A DNA stretch of 64,000 bases from Stenotrophomonas sp. ASS1 (GCF_004346925.1 NZ_CP031167.1:2872001-2936000), one strand, 5' to 3'. Positions 53,911 through 63,733 are shown, counted from the stretch's first letter. Made by a program: numbers and translations. Notes: generated from the letters alone by a model not told the origin.

Positions 53911-56153
53911 CAGAAGCGCACGGTAGCGGTGGCCATCACCTGGCGCGGCGCGCCGACCTGCATGGTCGCCAGGCTGCGGGTCGGGTCGGCGGCGTAGGTA
54001 CCGTTGGTGTTGATCGAGGACAGGTAGCGCTTGTCGGTCAGGTTGGTCAGGTTCAGCGCTACGGTCAGGTTCTGCGCCGGGCCGAGCTTGCCGAAGTCAT
54101 AGGCCGCCGAGGCGTTGACCAGCCAGTAGCTCGGCACCGACACATCGTTGGTATAGGTCACATAGCGCTTGCCGACATGGTTGGCGGCCAGGCGCAGGTC
54201 CCACGGGCCCGGGGTCCACGCCAGGGTGCTGGCGAACATCCATTCCGGGGTGTCGACGGTCGTCTTGCCGCGGGTCGGCACCACGCCGTTGTTCACGTAG
54301 TCGTTGTCGTAGGTGCTGTCATTCCAGGACAGCGCATTGGACCAGGTCAGGTCCTGCATCGGCTTCAGCTGCAGGGTCGCCTCGGCGCCGCGGCTGGTCA
54401 CAGAACCGACGTTGGAGAACAGTGCCGGGCAACCGAGGATGCCCACGCACTGCGCGATGGCCAGCAGGCGGTTGTCGAACTTGACGTCGTACACCGCCAC
54501 CGAGGCTTCATAGCCGCGGCCGTAGCCACGCCAACCCAGCTCGATGGTGCGCGACTGTTCCGGCTTCAGGTTCTTCGCGCTGGCATCGAAGGCGGCCTGC
54601 GGCACATTGAACGGGCTGCCCACGCCCAGCGCATAGGCGGCGACGTTTTTGGCGAACGAACCGAAGATCTCGTTGCCTTCGTTGAGCTTGAAGTTGAAGC
54701 CGGCCTGCGGCAGCAGGCCCTTCTTCGAGGTCAGGCTGCTGTTGTTGGCATAGCTGCCCAGCGGCGTGCGCACGCTGGTGCGGGTGTGCGGCGACTTCGC
54801 GCCGATGTCGATGGTCAGGCGGTCATCGAACAGGCGGAAGCGATCCTGCACGTAGAACTGGCGGGTGATGGTGGTGTAGCGCTGGTGCCACACGCGCTGG
54901 TCCGGGTTGCGCAGGAAGAAGTCGTCGGTGATCGGGCCGTCGATGTAGTAGAAGTTGCGCTGCACGCTGTGGCCGTTGTCCTCGTACCAGAGGCCGGCTT
55001 CCAGTTCGTGGCCACCGACGTTCCAGGTGAACGCCGAGGTCACGCCGGTACGGTCGATCGCGTACTCGGTGGTGCGGATCGAGATCGGAATCTCGCGGCT
55101 GGTGCCCGGGTTCGACGGATTGGACGGGCTGAACCAGTGGCCCTGGCCACGGTTGCTGTGGTTGTAGACATTGACCTTCAAGCGCATCGACTCGTTCAGG
55201 CCGAAATCACCGGCAATGCTGGACAGGTCATCGTTGCGCAGGCCGTGGCCGGAGTAGTACGCATCCCACGGGCTGTTGACGCCGCCGCTGAACTTGCCGC
55301 GTGCGGCGGCGACGGCGCGATCCCAGTCCGGCGCGTAGTTGTCCCAGTCCCAGCCGAGGCGATCGATCATTTCCAGCGACAGATCCTGGTAATCGGCCTC
55401 GACCCGGCGCGAGGCGTTGAACAGCGCGGTGATCCTGCTGTCCGTTCCGAAGTTGTAGGTGGCCTTGCCGTTGAACTGCTTCAGCTCCTGCGAGCCCTTG
55501 CCCTTCCACTTGTCACCTTCCGAATACACGCCGGACAGGTAGGCGGCAAAGCCCTGGTGCTCGCCGGTATCGAGGCGTGCATAGCTGCGGCGTGCGCTGT
55601 CACTACCAAAGCTCTGTGCCAGCACGACCCCATACTCGGTGGACGGATCGATCGAGTAGAACTGGAACACGCCGCCGAGGTTGCTGGTGGACGGCGTACC
55701 CAGTGCGCCGATGCCGGTGGAGACCTCCGCACCGCCCAGGTTCTCGCTGATCACCGCGCGGCTGATATGCAGGCCGTTGCTGTTGCCATAGGCCATGTTG
55801 CCCAGCGGGATGCCATCAAGGGTGTAGCCCAGGCGGTTCTGGTTGAAGCCACGCAGGCTGATGGTGGTGGACCATTCGTAGGCGCCGGTGGCATCGGCCG
55901 ATTCGAAATGCACGCCCGGCTTGGTTGCAAGCAGCTTCAGCGGATTGGCACCCGGCGGCAGCACCTTCATGTCCTCGGCGGTCACGCGCTGCACCTGGCG
56001 CGCTTCACCGCGGCCGATCACCGAGACCGAATCGAGGGTGGTGGCCGACTGTGCGTCGGTGGCGGGGGCGGTTTCAGCGGCAGCCAGCGACGGCAGCGAA
56101 GCACAGACCAGCAGGGCCAGCAGATTGCGGCGAAGCGGAGCGTGGGACGGCAT
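53910..56153 (-). CDS. TonB-dependent outer-membrane receptor
   Basis: A 747-residue receptor with a signal peptide (LRRNLLALLVCASLPSLAAA), a plug domain from about residue 45 (DSVSVIGRGEARQVQRVTAE, TTISLRGFNQNRLGYTLDG) and a 22-strand beta-barrel ending in the terminal VMATATVRF. ATG at 56153 is preferred to the GTG at 56174 because AAGGA lies 9 nt before it. The ligand is unknown, but coupling with PhoD and a Pho-box-like promoter suggest uptake of a phosphorylated compound under phosphate limitation rather than a siderophore. Confidence 0.93.
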   Translation of the reverse strand: MPSHAPLRRNLLALLVCASLPSLAAAETAPATDAQSATTLDSVSVIGRGEARQVQRVTAEDMKVLPPGANPLKLLATKPGVHFESADATGAYEWSTTISLRGFNQNRLGYTLDGIPLGNMAYGNSNGLHISRAVISENLGGAEVSTGIGALGTPSTSNLGGVFQFYSIDPSTEYGVVLAQSFGSDSARRSYARLDTGEHQGFAAYLSGVYSEGDKWKGKGSQELKQFNGKATYNFGTDSRITALFNASRRVEADYQDLSLEMIDRLGWDWDNYAPDWDRAVAAARGKFSGGVNSPWDAYYSGHGLRNDDLSSIAGDFGLNESMRLKVNVYNHSNRGQGHWFSPSNPSNPGTSREIPISIRTTEYAIDRTGVTSAFTWNVGGHELEAGLWYEDNGHSVQRNFYYIDGPITDDFFLRNPDQRVWHQRYTTITRQFYVQDRFRLFDDRLTIDIGAKSPHTRTSVRTPLGSYANNSSLTSKKGLLPQAGFNFKLNEGNEIFGSFAKNVAAYALGVGSPFNVPQAAFDASAKNLKPEQSRTIELGWRGYGRGYEASVAVYDVKFDNRLLAIAQCVGILGCPALFSNVGSVTSRGAEATLQLKPMQDLTWSNALSWNDSTYDNDYVNNGVVPTRGKTTVDTPEWMFASTLAWTPGPWDLRLAANHVGKRYVTYTNDVSVPSYWLVNASAAYDFGKLGPAQNLTVALNLTNLTDKRYLSSINTNGTYAADPTRSLATMQVGAPRQVMATATVRF

Positions 56154-56216
56154 GGGGGCGGATTCCTTGGGCACGCTGGACGCCGAAGGGCGGCGTCGAA
56201 GGGCAGCAGCGGCGGA

Positions 56217-56250
56217 ATCGTAGAAGCGTCGCGTTACATGTCATTTACAC
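56217..56250 (-). promoter_or_regulatory. Pho-box-like promoter of the TonB receptor-phoD operon
   Basis: On the minus strand an 18-bp site (56250-56233) reads GTGTAAA-TGAC-ATGTAAC. It has two 7-mers with 11-bp periodicity that match the PhoB half-site CTGTMAY best in the second unit. A -10-like TACGAT (56222-56217) starts 10 bp after it, the spacing expected when a Pho box replaces the -35. The start codon lies about 64 bp further on. Confidence 0.65.
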
Positions 56251-56300
56251 GCCACATACGGACGTTTGGCGTTTCGAATGGTTTGCCGGCCGTGGGGTGG

Positions 56301-56324
56301 TTGCCGGCCAGCGGCCGGCACTAC
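56301..56324. repeat. Single SMAG copy after dnaB
   Basis: Reverse copy TGCCGGCC/GGCCGGCA ending in CTAC at 56321-56324, 2 bp from the dnaB stop. It also sits about 50 bp upstream of the Pho-box-like site. Confidence 0.85.
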
Positions 56325-56326
56325 GG

Positions 56327-57757
56327 TTACTCGAATGAACCGACCGAGTCGTGGGCCAGGTTGTCGAAGCGGGTGTACTCGCCGAAGAACTTCAGCTTGC
56401 ACGACCCGGTCGGGCCGCCACGGTGCTTGCCGATGATGATCTCGGCCAGGCCCTTGTCCGGCGAATTTTCCTTGTTGTAGTAATCGTCGCGGTAGATGAA
56501 GACGATCATGTCCGCATCCTGCTCGATTGCGCCCGATTCGCGAAGATCGGCCATCACCGGGCGCTTGTCGGTACGCGTTTCCAGCGAGCGGTTGAGCTGC
56601 GACAGCGCGATCACCGGCACGTGCAGTTCCTTGGCCAGGCCCTTCAGCGAACGCGAGATCTCCGAGATTTCGGTCGCGCGGTTTTCGCTGTTGCCCGGCA
56701 CGCTCATCAGCTGCAGGTAGTCGATCACCACCAGGCCCAGATCATGCTCGCGCTTGAGGCGGCGGCACTTGGAACGCAGCACTTCCGGCGACACGCCAGG
56801 CGTGTCGTCGATGAAGATCTTGGTTTCCTTCAGCATCTTGATCGCGCTGGTGACGCGGCTCCAGTCCTCGTCTTCCAGCTGGCCGGTACGCAGGCGCTGC
56901 GCGTTGATGCGGCCGTTGGAGGAAATCAGGCGCATCGCCAGCTGCGATGCCGACATTTCCATCGAGAACACCGCCACGCCCTTCTTCGACTTGATCGCCG
57001 CGTACTCGGCGATGTTCAGTGCGAAGGTGGTCTTGCCCATGGCCGGGCGCGCGGCAAGGATGATCAGGTCGGTCGGCTGCAGGCCGGAGGTCATCGCATC
57101 GAAATCGTTGTAGCCGGTCGGCAGGCCGGTGATGTTGCCGCCGTTCTCGAAGCGGCTGCGCAGCTCTTCGAAGGCATCCTTCAATGCACCGGGCATCGCC
57201 ACGAAATCGGTACGGCCGCGTGCGCCCTGTTCGGCGATGGCGAACACGCTCTTTTCCGCCGAGGCCAACAGCTCGCTGCTCTCGCGTCCCTCGGGCTGGA
57301 AGCCGTCGTTGACGATGTCGGTACCCACCTGGATCAGCTGCCGCAGCACCGCCTTGTCACGCACGATCTCGGCGTAGGCCACGATGTTGGCCGCCGACGG
57401 GGTGGTACTGGCCAGTTCGATCAGATAGGCACCATCGCCCACCAGTTCCATCTTGCCCTGCGATTCGAACCACTCGCCCAGGGTCACTGCATCGAACGGC
57501 CGCTCGCGCTCGGACAGCTCACGGATCGCGCGATAGATCATCTGGTGGTCGCGGCGGTAGAAATCGCCTTCGGTCAGCTGGTCATTGACCCGGTCATAGG
57601 CCTCAGGGGCCAGCATCAGGCCACCCAGCACCGCCTGCTCGGCTTCCACCGAATGGGGCGGTACCCGCAACTGGTCGATGCGCGACTCGTCGCGATCGCG
57701 ATCGAAGCCATCACCGCGCTCTCTGCGGTTGGAACGGAAGCCGGGGCGAGCGGACAT
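56327..57757 (-). CDS. dnaB: Replicative DNA helicase
   Basis: The hexameric 5'-3' helicase of the replication fork, 476 residues. The N-terminal DnaB domain starts after a basic tail (RIDQLRVPPHSVEAEQAVLG). The RecA-like motor holds Walker A ARPAMGKTTFALNIAEYA (near residue 230), Walker B LVVIDYLQLM and VIALSQLNRSLE. ATG at 57757 has AGGAAA upstream; the longer frame to 57973 runs into the next gene. It is probably a single-gene unit. Confidence 0.95.
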   Translation of the reverse strand: MSARPGFRSNRRERGDGFDRDRDESRIDQLRVPPHSVEAEQAVLGGLMLAPEAYDRVNDQLTEGDFYRRDHQMIYRAIRELSERERPFDAVTLGEWFESQGKMELVGDGAYLIELASTTPSAANIVAYAEIVRDKAVLRQLIQVGTDIVNDGFQPEGRESSELLASAEKSVFAIAEQGARGRTDFVAMPGALKDAFEELRSRFENGGNITGLPTGYNDFDAMTSGLQPTDLIILAARPAMGKTTFALNIAEYAAIKSKKGVAVFSMEMSASQLAMRLISSNGRINAQRLRTGQLEDEDWSRVTSAIKMLKETKIFIDDTPGVSPEVLRSKCRRLKREHDLGLVVIDYLQLMSVPGNSENRATEISEISRSLKGLAKELHVPVIALSQLNRSLETRTDKRPVMADLRESGAIEQDADMIVFIYRDDYYNKENSPDKGLAEIIIGKHRGGPTGSCKLKFFGEYTRFDNLAHDSVGSFE

Positions 57758-57969
57758 GCTGCGGTGTTTCCTGCGAAAGTGGGCCGGACGAGTGTAGGCA
57801 TGCGCCGACCCCGGCGGCCATGGACAAGCCTGTGGATAAGCCGTGGAGAAACGGGGGATATCCGCCGGTGCCTGGCCAGACTGGCGTGGGAGCGTCGCAC
57901 TGCCTGCGACGGGCGCCATTGCGGCACCCGAGTGGACATTATCGCAGATGGGGCTGGCAACCGCTGGCG

Positions 57970-58530
57970 TCAATCGCCCTTGACGTGAACCGCGATCAGC
58001 GCCAGGAACCGGTCCACGTAGCCCTGCAGGAATTTCTGCGTGCCTTCATTGTGGACCGTGCCATCGGCATCGATCAGGCCGTCCTTGAAATGAATGAACG
58101 CCTCGGGCTGGCCGAGCACGTGCATGTCCAGGAAGGCCAGGCTGTTGCGCAGGTGCTGCTGGGCCACGGCGGTGCCGATCTGACCGATGGAGGCGCCGAT
58201 CACCGCCGCCGGTTTGCCGGCAAACGCGCTGTCACCGTACGGGCGCGAGCCGATATCGATGGCGTTCTTCAGCACGCCCGGCACCGACCGGTTGTATTCC
58301 GGGGTCACGAACAGCACCGCATCGGCGGCACGGACCTGGTCCTTCAGCCGGGTACCCTGCGCCGGATACTGGCCATCGAAGTCCTGGTCGTACAGCGGCA
58401 GATCACCGATCTGCACGTACTGGAAGCGCGCACGGTCACCGGCAATCTTCTCCAGCGCATGGGCCAGTTTGCGGTTGCAGGAATCCTTGCGCAGGCTGCC
58501 GACGAACACGGCGATGGTGGGGACGGACAT
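57970..58530 (-). CDS. NADPH-dependent FMN reductase family protein
   Basis: A 186-residue flavodoxin-fold reductase of the ChrR/SsuE type. FMN phosphate loop GSLRKDSCNRKLA (residues about 11-23), PEYNRSVPGVLKNAIDIGSR around residue 80, and GASIGQIGTAVAQQHLRNSL. Such enzymes reduce quinones, flavin or chromate with two-electron transfer. The GAGGAG site is 9 nt before the ATG. The true substrate is not evident. Confidence 0.87.
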   Translation of the reverse strand: MSVPTIAVFVGSLRKDSCNRKLAHALEKIAGDRARFQYVQIGDLPLYDQDFDGQYPAQGTRLKDQVRAADAVLFVTPEYNRSVPGVLKNAIDIGSRPYGDSAFAGKPAAVIGASIGQIGTAVAQQHLRNSLAFLDMHVLGQPEAFIHFKDGLIDADGTVHNEGTQKFLQGYVDRFLALIAVHVKGD

Positions 58531-58596
58531 CGGGACATACTCCTCACGGTGCGGGAGGCCCAGCCTAGTCGCCGGGCCCTTGCATGCCGGTGAAGA

Positions 58597-60540
58597 TCAG
58601 CCGCCGGTCACGCCCGCGCGCACCTGCCGCCAATGCGCCTGCCAGGCCTGGAACATCAGCACGTTCCACAGATGGGTATGCCACTTGCGTTGGCCGCCGA
58701 GGAACTGCTGCCACAGCGGCTGTACCGCGGCAGCCGACAGCACGCCCTCACGCTCCAGCCGTGCCGGCTGCAGCAGGTCTTCGGCCCACGGCCGCAGGTC
58801 GCCCTTCAGCCAGTCACTGACCGGCGCGCCGAAACCACGCTTGGGCCGGTGCACCATCGACTGCGGTACATAGCGGCCCAGCACGCGCTTGAGCAGCACC
58901 TTGCTGGTGGTTTCACTGCGCTTGAAGCCCAGCGGCAGCGACCAGGCGAACTCGGCCACGCGAGAATCCAACAGCGGTGCGCGGGCTTCCAGGCTGACCG
59001 CCATCGAGGTGCGGTCGACCTTGCACAGCAGGTCATCCGGCAGGTAGGTCACGTAATCGGCCAGCATCATCGCATCGGCCGGTGTGCCGGCACCGTGCAA
59101 CGGGTCGGCCAGGTCGTAGAAGCTGCCCGCGGCCTGCGCCCCGGGCACTGCCGCCGCCGGGTCGCGCCAGCGCGAGATTCGGTTGCGGTACACGTCACCG
59201 ATGCCACGCGCGCCGGATTCTGCCAACAGCGCGGCCAGGCCGCCGGTACGCGAGGCCTCGCCCTGCTGCTGGGAGCGCGCGCCCATCCAGCGCCGCAGCG
59301 GCCCCGGCACGCGGCCCAGCATCTGCCAGTTGCGCAGCGCGCGTACATAGCGGGTATAGCCGAAGAACAGCTCGTCGCCACCATCGCCGGACAACGCCAC
59401 GGTCACGCCCTGCCGCGCCAGGCGGGCGACCAGCGCGGTCGGCACCTGCGAGGCATCGGCGAAGGGTTCGTCGAACATCGCCGGCAACTGCGGCACCACC
59501 GCCAACGCATCGGCACCGCTGACGTAGAGTTCAGTGTGGTCGCAGCCCAGATGCGCGGCCAGTTCCTTGGCCAGCGGCGCCTCGTCGTGGCCCGAACCGG
59601 TGAACCCGATACTGAAGCTGTGCACCGGCTGGCCACTTTGTGCCTGCATCAGCGCGGCCACCAGCGACGAATCGGTGCCGCCGGACAGGAACACGCCCAC
59701 CGGCACGTCGGCCACCATGCGCAGCGCCACCGCGTCACGCAGCAGCCCGTCCAGCTGCTCCTCGGCTTCCTCGATGCGGCCCTGGAACGGCGCAGCCAGC
59801 GCCGCCTGCATGCGCGCACGCGCATCCCAGTACGGGCGCTGCGCCTGTTCCGGCCGGTGCGCGGCCGCACCCGTCGCCACGGCTTCCGCATCCAGGCGCA
59901 GCACGCGCCCGGGCATCAATTTGTAGCAGCGCTGGTGGATGCTGTGCGGCGCCGGAATGTAATCCAGCCGCAGCAGCAGGGTCAGGGCGTCACGGTCGAT
60001 GTCGTTGTCGAAGGCCGGGTGCTGCCACAGCGCCTTCAGTTCCGAACCGAACACCAGCGTGTCGCCGGCCCAGCCGTAGTACAGCGGCTTCTTGCCGACA
60101 CGGTCGCGGGCCAGCCACAGGCACTGCTCCTGGCGGTCCCACAGCGCAATGGCGAACATGCCGTTGCAGCGCTGCAGGGTGTCTTCCATGCCCCACTGCA
60201 GGATCGCTGCCAGCAGCACCTCGGTGTCGGAGTGCCCACGGAAGGCGTGTCCCAGCGGCTCCAGTTCGGCACGCAGGGCGGCGAAGTTGTAAACCTCGCC
60301 GTTGTAAGCCATCACGTAGCGACCATCGGACGAGGCCATCGGCTGGTGGCCCAGCGGCGACAGGTCGAGAATGCTCAGCCGACGGTGCGCCAGCGCGATG
60401 CCGGCCCCGGCATCGACCCAGCTGCCGCCATCATCCGGCCCGCGGTGGTGCAGCGCCTCGCCCATGGCCAGGACCTGCGCCTGCAGCACCTCGGCCGACG
60501 CCACCGGCGCCGGCAACAACATTCCCGCCAATCCACACAT
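58597..60540 (-). CDS. asnB: Asparagine synthase (glutamine-hydrolysing)
   Basis: A 647-residue class II amidotransferase. Catalytic Cys2 (MCGLAGM), glutaminase motifs HHRGPDDGG and MAYNGEVYNFAALR, then the AMP-forming synthase domain with the P-loop VFLSGGTDSSLVAALM (about residue 265) and SGDGGDELFFGYTRY. It may be ordinary AsnB or a relative amidating a surface-polysaccharide or peptide substrate; the sequence does not settle this. Only 3 bp separate it from the preceding E1 gene, so they are co-transcribed. Confidence 0.88.
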   Translation of the reverse strand: MCGLAGMLLPAPVASAEVLQAQVLAMGEALHHRGPDDGGSWVDAGAGIALAHRRLSILDLSPLGHQPMASSDGRYVMAYNGEVYNFAALRAELEPLGHAFRGHSDTEVLLAAILQWGMEDTLQRCNGMFAIALWDRQEQCLWLARDRVGKKPLYYGWAGDTLVFGSELKALWQHPAFDNDIDRDALTLLLRLDYIPAPHSIHQRCYKLMPGRVLRLDAEAVATGAAAHRPEQAQRPYWDARARMQAALAAPFQGRIEEAEEQLDGLLRDAVALRMVADVPVGVFLSGGTDSSLVAALMQAQSGQPVHSFSIGFTGSGHDEAPLAKELAAHLGCDHTELYVSGADALAVVPQLPAMFDEPFADASQVPTALVARLARQGVTVALSGDGGDELFFGYTRYVRALRNWQMLGRVPGPLRRWMGARSQQQGEASRTGGLAALLAESGARGIGDVYRNRISRWRDPAAAVPGAQAAGSFYDLADPLHGAGTPADAMMLADYVTYLPDDLLCKVDRTSMAVSLEARAPLLDSRVAEFAWSLPLGFKRSETTSKVLLKRVLGRYVPQSMVHRPKRGFGAPVSDWLKGDLRPWAEDLLQPARLEREGVLSAAAVQPLWQQFLGGQRKWHTHLWNVLMFQAWQAHWRQVRAGVTGG

Positions 60541-60543
60541 GCA

Positions 60544-62823
60544 TCAAGGTTCCTGCGCCAGTTCAAGGGCGGCGCCAATCACCGCATTGTCGCTTGGAAG
60601 CCCGAACATTGCTGCCCCCGCCAGCGGCGTATAGGTATCGGCACCGCAGACCCGGCGCAATGGCAGGTGGCCGAAACCGGCCTCGACCAGGGCGGTGACC
60701 ACGCCCTCGCCCACCCCGCCACTGTGGCGGCCCTCGTCCAGCACCAGCACGCGCCGGGCGCTGGCGGCTTGCGCGGCGATGAAACCAGCATCCAGCGGCA
60801 CCAGCCAGCGCAGGTCGACCACCCGCACCTGCCAGCCCAGCTGCTGCTCGATTGCCCGCGCCGCGCGCAGCGCCATCGGCACGCCATTGCCATAGGTGTA
60901 GACCACCAGGTCGCCTGCCTCCGGCGCATAGACCCGCCCTTCGCCCGGCACCAGCGCCTGGCCCTGGGCGGGGTAGTCGAACAACCACTGGCCATCGCCC
61001 GGCGCATGCAGGTCCTTGCTCATGTACAGCGCGATCGGCTCCAGGAACACCGCCACCCGCCCGTCCACCCGCGCCAGCGCGGCCAACGTGCGCAGCATCA
61101 TCACCGCATCGTCGCCGCGCGACGGGCAACCGACCACCAGGCCGGGAATGTCGCGCAGCGCGGTGATCGAATTGTCGTTGTGGAAGTGGCCACCGAAGCC
61201 TTTCTGGTAGCCCAGCCCGGCCACCCGAACCAGCATCGGGTTGCGGTACTGGTCATTGGAGAAGAACTGCAGCGAGCACGCTTCGCCGCGCACCTGGTCG
61301 ATGGCGTTGTGCAGGTAGGCCAGGTACTGGATCTCCGGAATCGGCAGCATGCCCATGTTGGCCAGGCCCTGCGCCATGCCCAGGATCATGGTCTCGTCCA
61401 GCAGGGTGTTGAACACCCGGCGTGGGCCGAAGCGGCGCAGCAGATCCTTGGTGACGGTATAGACACCGCCCTTCTGCGCGACGTCCTCGCCGAACAGCAG
61501 GCTCTGCGGATACTTGGCCAGCAGTTCCTGCAGCCCATGGTTGATCTGGATGGCGAGGTGCCGAGGTGCCTGCCGCTCGGGCAGGGCCTCCGCACCGCCA
61601 TACAGCGCTTCGCGCGCATCGGCGGGCACCTCGCGCCGCGCTTCGGCCTGCACCGCCGCCGGCGTGTACGGTGCCAGCGGCGCCATCACCTCCTGTAGCG
61701 ACTGCAGCGTCGGGCGGCCTTCGGCATCCGCCGCCGCGGCCATGCAGCGCGCGCGCATCGTTTCGTAGGCCACTTCGATGGCAGCCGCATCCATCCAGCC
61801 CGACTCCATCGCGATCTGCGCCGAGCGCAGCAGCGGATCCTGCGCCTCGGCCGCGCACAGCTCCGGCAGCGCGCGCCATTCCACCTCGAAGTCGGTGCCG
61901 GCGTGGCCCATCAGGCGGGTGGTGCGCAGATGCAGGAAGGTGGGTCGCCGCGTGCGCCGGCAGTGCTCCACCGCCGCCTGCACCTGGGCGTGCCCGGTGG
62001 CCAGGTCGAGACCATCAGCGAAGAAATAGTCGAGCCCCGGCTGGCGGCTGAAGCGCTCGGCAATCCAGCCTTCCGGCGTCTTCACTGAAATGCCCAGCCC
62101 GTTGTCCTCGCAGACGAACAGGATCGGCGCCGGCAGCTTCTGGTAGGCCGACCACATCGCGGTGTTGAACGCGGTCTGCGCGGTGGCATGGTTGGCCGAG
62201 GCGTCGCCGAACGAGCACAGCACGATGCTGTCGGCCGGGATCGGCAACGGCTGCCCCAGGCGCTTGCCGCTCTCGATGGCCAGCGCGGTGCCCAGCGCTT
62301 TCGGCAGGTGCGACGCGATGGTCGAGGTCTGCGGCAGCACCCACAACGGTTTGCTGCCCCACACCTTGTGGCGGCCCCCGCTGGCCGGGTCATCGGCGCT
62401 GGCGGCGAAAGACAGCGCGGCATCGCGTAGCGGATCGATGCCCGGCACCTGGCGCGAACGCTCGGCCATGAAGGCACCAGAGCGATAGTGCAGGAAGGCT
62501 GGATCGGTATGCCGGCAGGCCCGCGCCAGCAGCGCGTTGCCCTCGTGGCCGGAGGAACCGATGGTGTAGAAGACCTTGTTCTGAACGCGCAGCACGCGTG
62601 CCATCAGGTCCAGCTGGCGGCTGGCCAGCTGCGAATCGAACAGCTCGCCAAACGCGGCGGCAGTGAGCGTGCTGCCCGGCAGGATCGGCGCATCCGGTGC
62701 CGGGCGCGGACGCGGGGTGCCGCGCCAGCCACGTACCGCATCGAGGAAGTTGACGTCGCACACTTCGGCGCGGTTGAGCACGCGCATGCGTGCGGGAATC
62801 GGATCTGGAACCACAGCGAACAT
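60544..62823 (-). CDS. 2-oxo acid dehydrogenase E1, alpha-beta fusion
   Basis: A 759-residue thiamine-diphosphate enzyme in which the alpha and beta subunits of a branched-chain/pyruvate-type dehydrogenase are one chain. The alpha part (to about residue 370) has FYTIGSSGHEGNALLARACR and the TPP region SFGDASANHATAQTAFNTAM..EDNGLGIS. The beta part (from about 390) has INHGLQELLAKYPQSLLFGE, LDETMILGMAQGLANMGMLP and FSNDQYRNPMLVRVAG. ATG at 62823 has GGAGG 7 nt upstream. No E2 gene is beside it, so its partner complex is unclear. Confidence 0.88.
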   Translation of the reverse strand: MFAVVPDPIPARMRVLNRAEVCDVNFLDAVRGWRGTPRPRPAPDAPILPGSTLTAAAFGELFDSQLASRQLDLMARVLRVQNKVFYTIGSSGHEGNALLARACRHTDPAFLHYRSGAFMAERSRQVPGIDPLRDAALSFAASADDPASGGRHKVWGSKPLWVLPQTSTIASHLPKALGTALAIESGKRLGQPLPIPADSIVLCSFGDASANHATAQTAFNTAMWSAYQKLPAPILFVCEDNGLGISVKTPEGWIAERFSRQPGLDYFFADGLDLATGHAQVQAAVEHCRRTRRPTFLHLRTTRLMGHAGTDFEVEWRALPELCAAEAQDPLLRSAQIAMESGWMDAAAIEVAYETMRARCMAAAADAEGRPTLQSLQEVMAPLAPYTPAAVQAEARREVPADAREALYGGAEALPERQAPRHLAIQINHGLQELLAKYPQSLLFGEDVAQKGGVYTVTKDLLRRFGPRRVFNTLLDETMILGMAQGLANMGMLPIPEIQYLAYLHNAIDQVRGEACSLQFFSNDQYRNPMLVRVAGLGYQKGFGGHFHNDNSITALRDIPGLVVGCPSRGDDAVMMLRTLAALARVDGRVAVFLEPIALYMSKDLHAPGDGQWLFDYPAQGQALVPGEGRVYAPEAGDLVVYTYGNGVPMALRAARAIEQQLGWQVRVVDLRWLVPLDAGFIAAQAASARRVLVLDEGRHSGGVGEGVVTALVEAGFGHLPLRRVCGADTYTPLAGAAMFGLPSDNAVIGAALELAQEP

Positions 62824-62901
62824 CGAACACCCTCCGTGTCGTTGTTGCATTCCGCCCGGCGCTGGCCAGACGCTACCCTGTGGGGGTCACCTTGGTGAGA
62901 G

Positions 62902-63558
62902 TCACGCGGCCTCGAATCGCGAGCGCACTTCGGCAGTCACAGCCGGCATCGGCAGGAAACGCGGTTGTTCACGCACGCGCTGCAGCCAGCCACGCACTTC
63001 CGGGAATGGCTCCAGGCTGATACCGCCCTCTGCCGCCACGTCGGTGTAGGCGAACAGCGCGATATCGGCGACGCCATATCCGTTGCCGGTGAACCACTGC
63101 GCTTCGCGCAGATGTTGCTCCATTACTGCCAGCGCGGTGGCGGCGCGCTCGTGCAGGCGCGGCAGTTCGGCTCGGCGCGGTGAATCAGCGGGGGTCCAGC
63201 CACGGATGAAGCGCGCCACCGCCACGCACGGCTCGTGCGTGTACTGCTCGAAGAACATCCAGCTCAACGCCTGCGCGCGCTCCCAGCCATCGGTGGGCAG
63301 GTACGGCGTGCCCTCGGCCAGCCAGAACAGGATCGCGTTGGATTCGGTCAGCACGCGGCCATCGTCGCGGACGATCAGCGGCACCTTGGCATTCGGATTC
63401 AACGCCAGGAATTCGGGGGTGTGGGTCTGGCCATGGGCGCTGTCCACCTCCACCCAGCGGTAGCGGCTGCCGAGCTGCTCCAGCAGCAGGCGCACCTTGT
63501 GGCAATTGCCCGAGACCGACATGCCATGCACCGTCAACGGGACGCGCTCTTCCACCAT
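62902..63558 (-). CDS. Glutathione S-transferase family protein
   Basis: A 218-residue cytosolic GST. Thioredoxin-like domain to about residue 80 (MSVSGNCHKVRLLLEQLG, VPLIVRDDGRVLTESNAILF with the cis-Pro and Glu-Ser glutathione site), then an all-helical domain (GNGYGVADIALFAYTDVA, the GST N-capping box). ATG at 63558 has GGAG upstream; ATG at 63570 is also possible, while the longer frame crosses a SMAG pair. Substrate unknown. Confidence 0.9.
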   Translation of the reverse strand: MVEERVPLTVHGMSVSGNCHKVRLLLEQLGSRYRWVEVDSAHGQTHTPEFLALNPNAKVPLIVRDDGRVLTESNAILFWLAEGTPYLPTDGWERAQALSWMFFEQYTHEPCVAVARFIRGWTPADSPRRAELPRLHERAATALAVMEQHLREAQWFTGNGYGVADIALFAYTDVAAEGGISLEPFPEVRGWLQRVREQPRFLPMPAVTAEVRSRFEAA

Positions 63559-63651
63559 CGCCTGCTCCATCGGATCCGGCCGGCGGCCAGCTGCGTGCAG
63601 TCTGGCAAGCGCGCCGATGAATGCCAAGCGCGGGTGCAGCATGGCAACCCG

Positions 63652-63723
63652 GTAGTGCCGGCCGCTGGCCGGCAATCGCGCGAATCTGCCGCAACGCGGT
63701 TGCCGGCCAGCGGCCGGCACTAC
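63652..63723. repeat. SMAG inverted pair between GST and GNAT genes
   Basis: Forward copy from GTAG at 63652 (stem TGCCGGCC/GGCCGGCA) and reverse copy ending in CTAC at 63723, 10 bp from the next stop codon. Confidence 0.88.
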
Positions 63724-63733
63724 CGGGCAAGGC

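Noticed and set aside
58633..61698. 1021-codon plus-strand frame across asnB and the E1 gene
   Set aside because: It spans two real genes on the opposite strand and shows no recognisable protein features.
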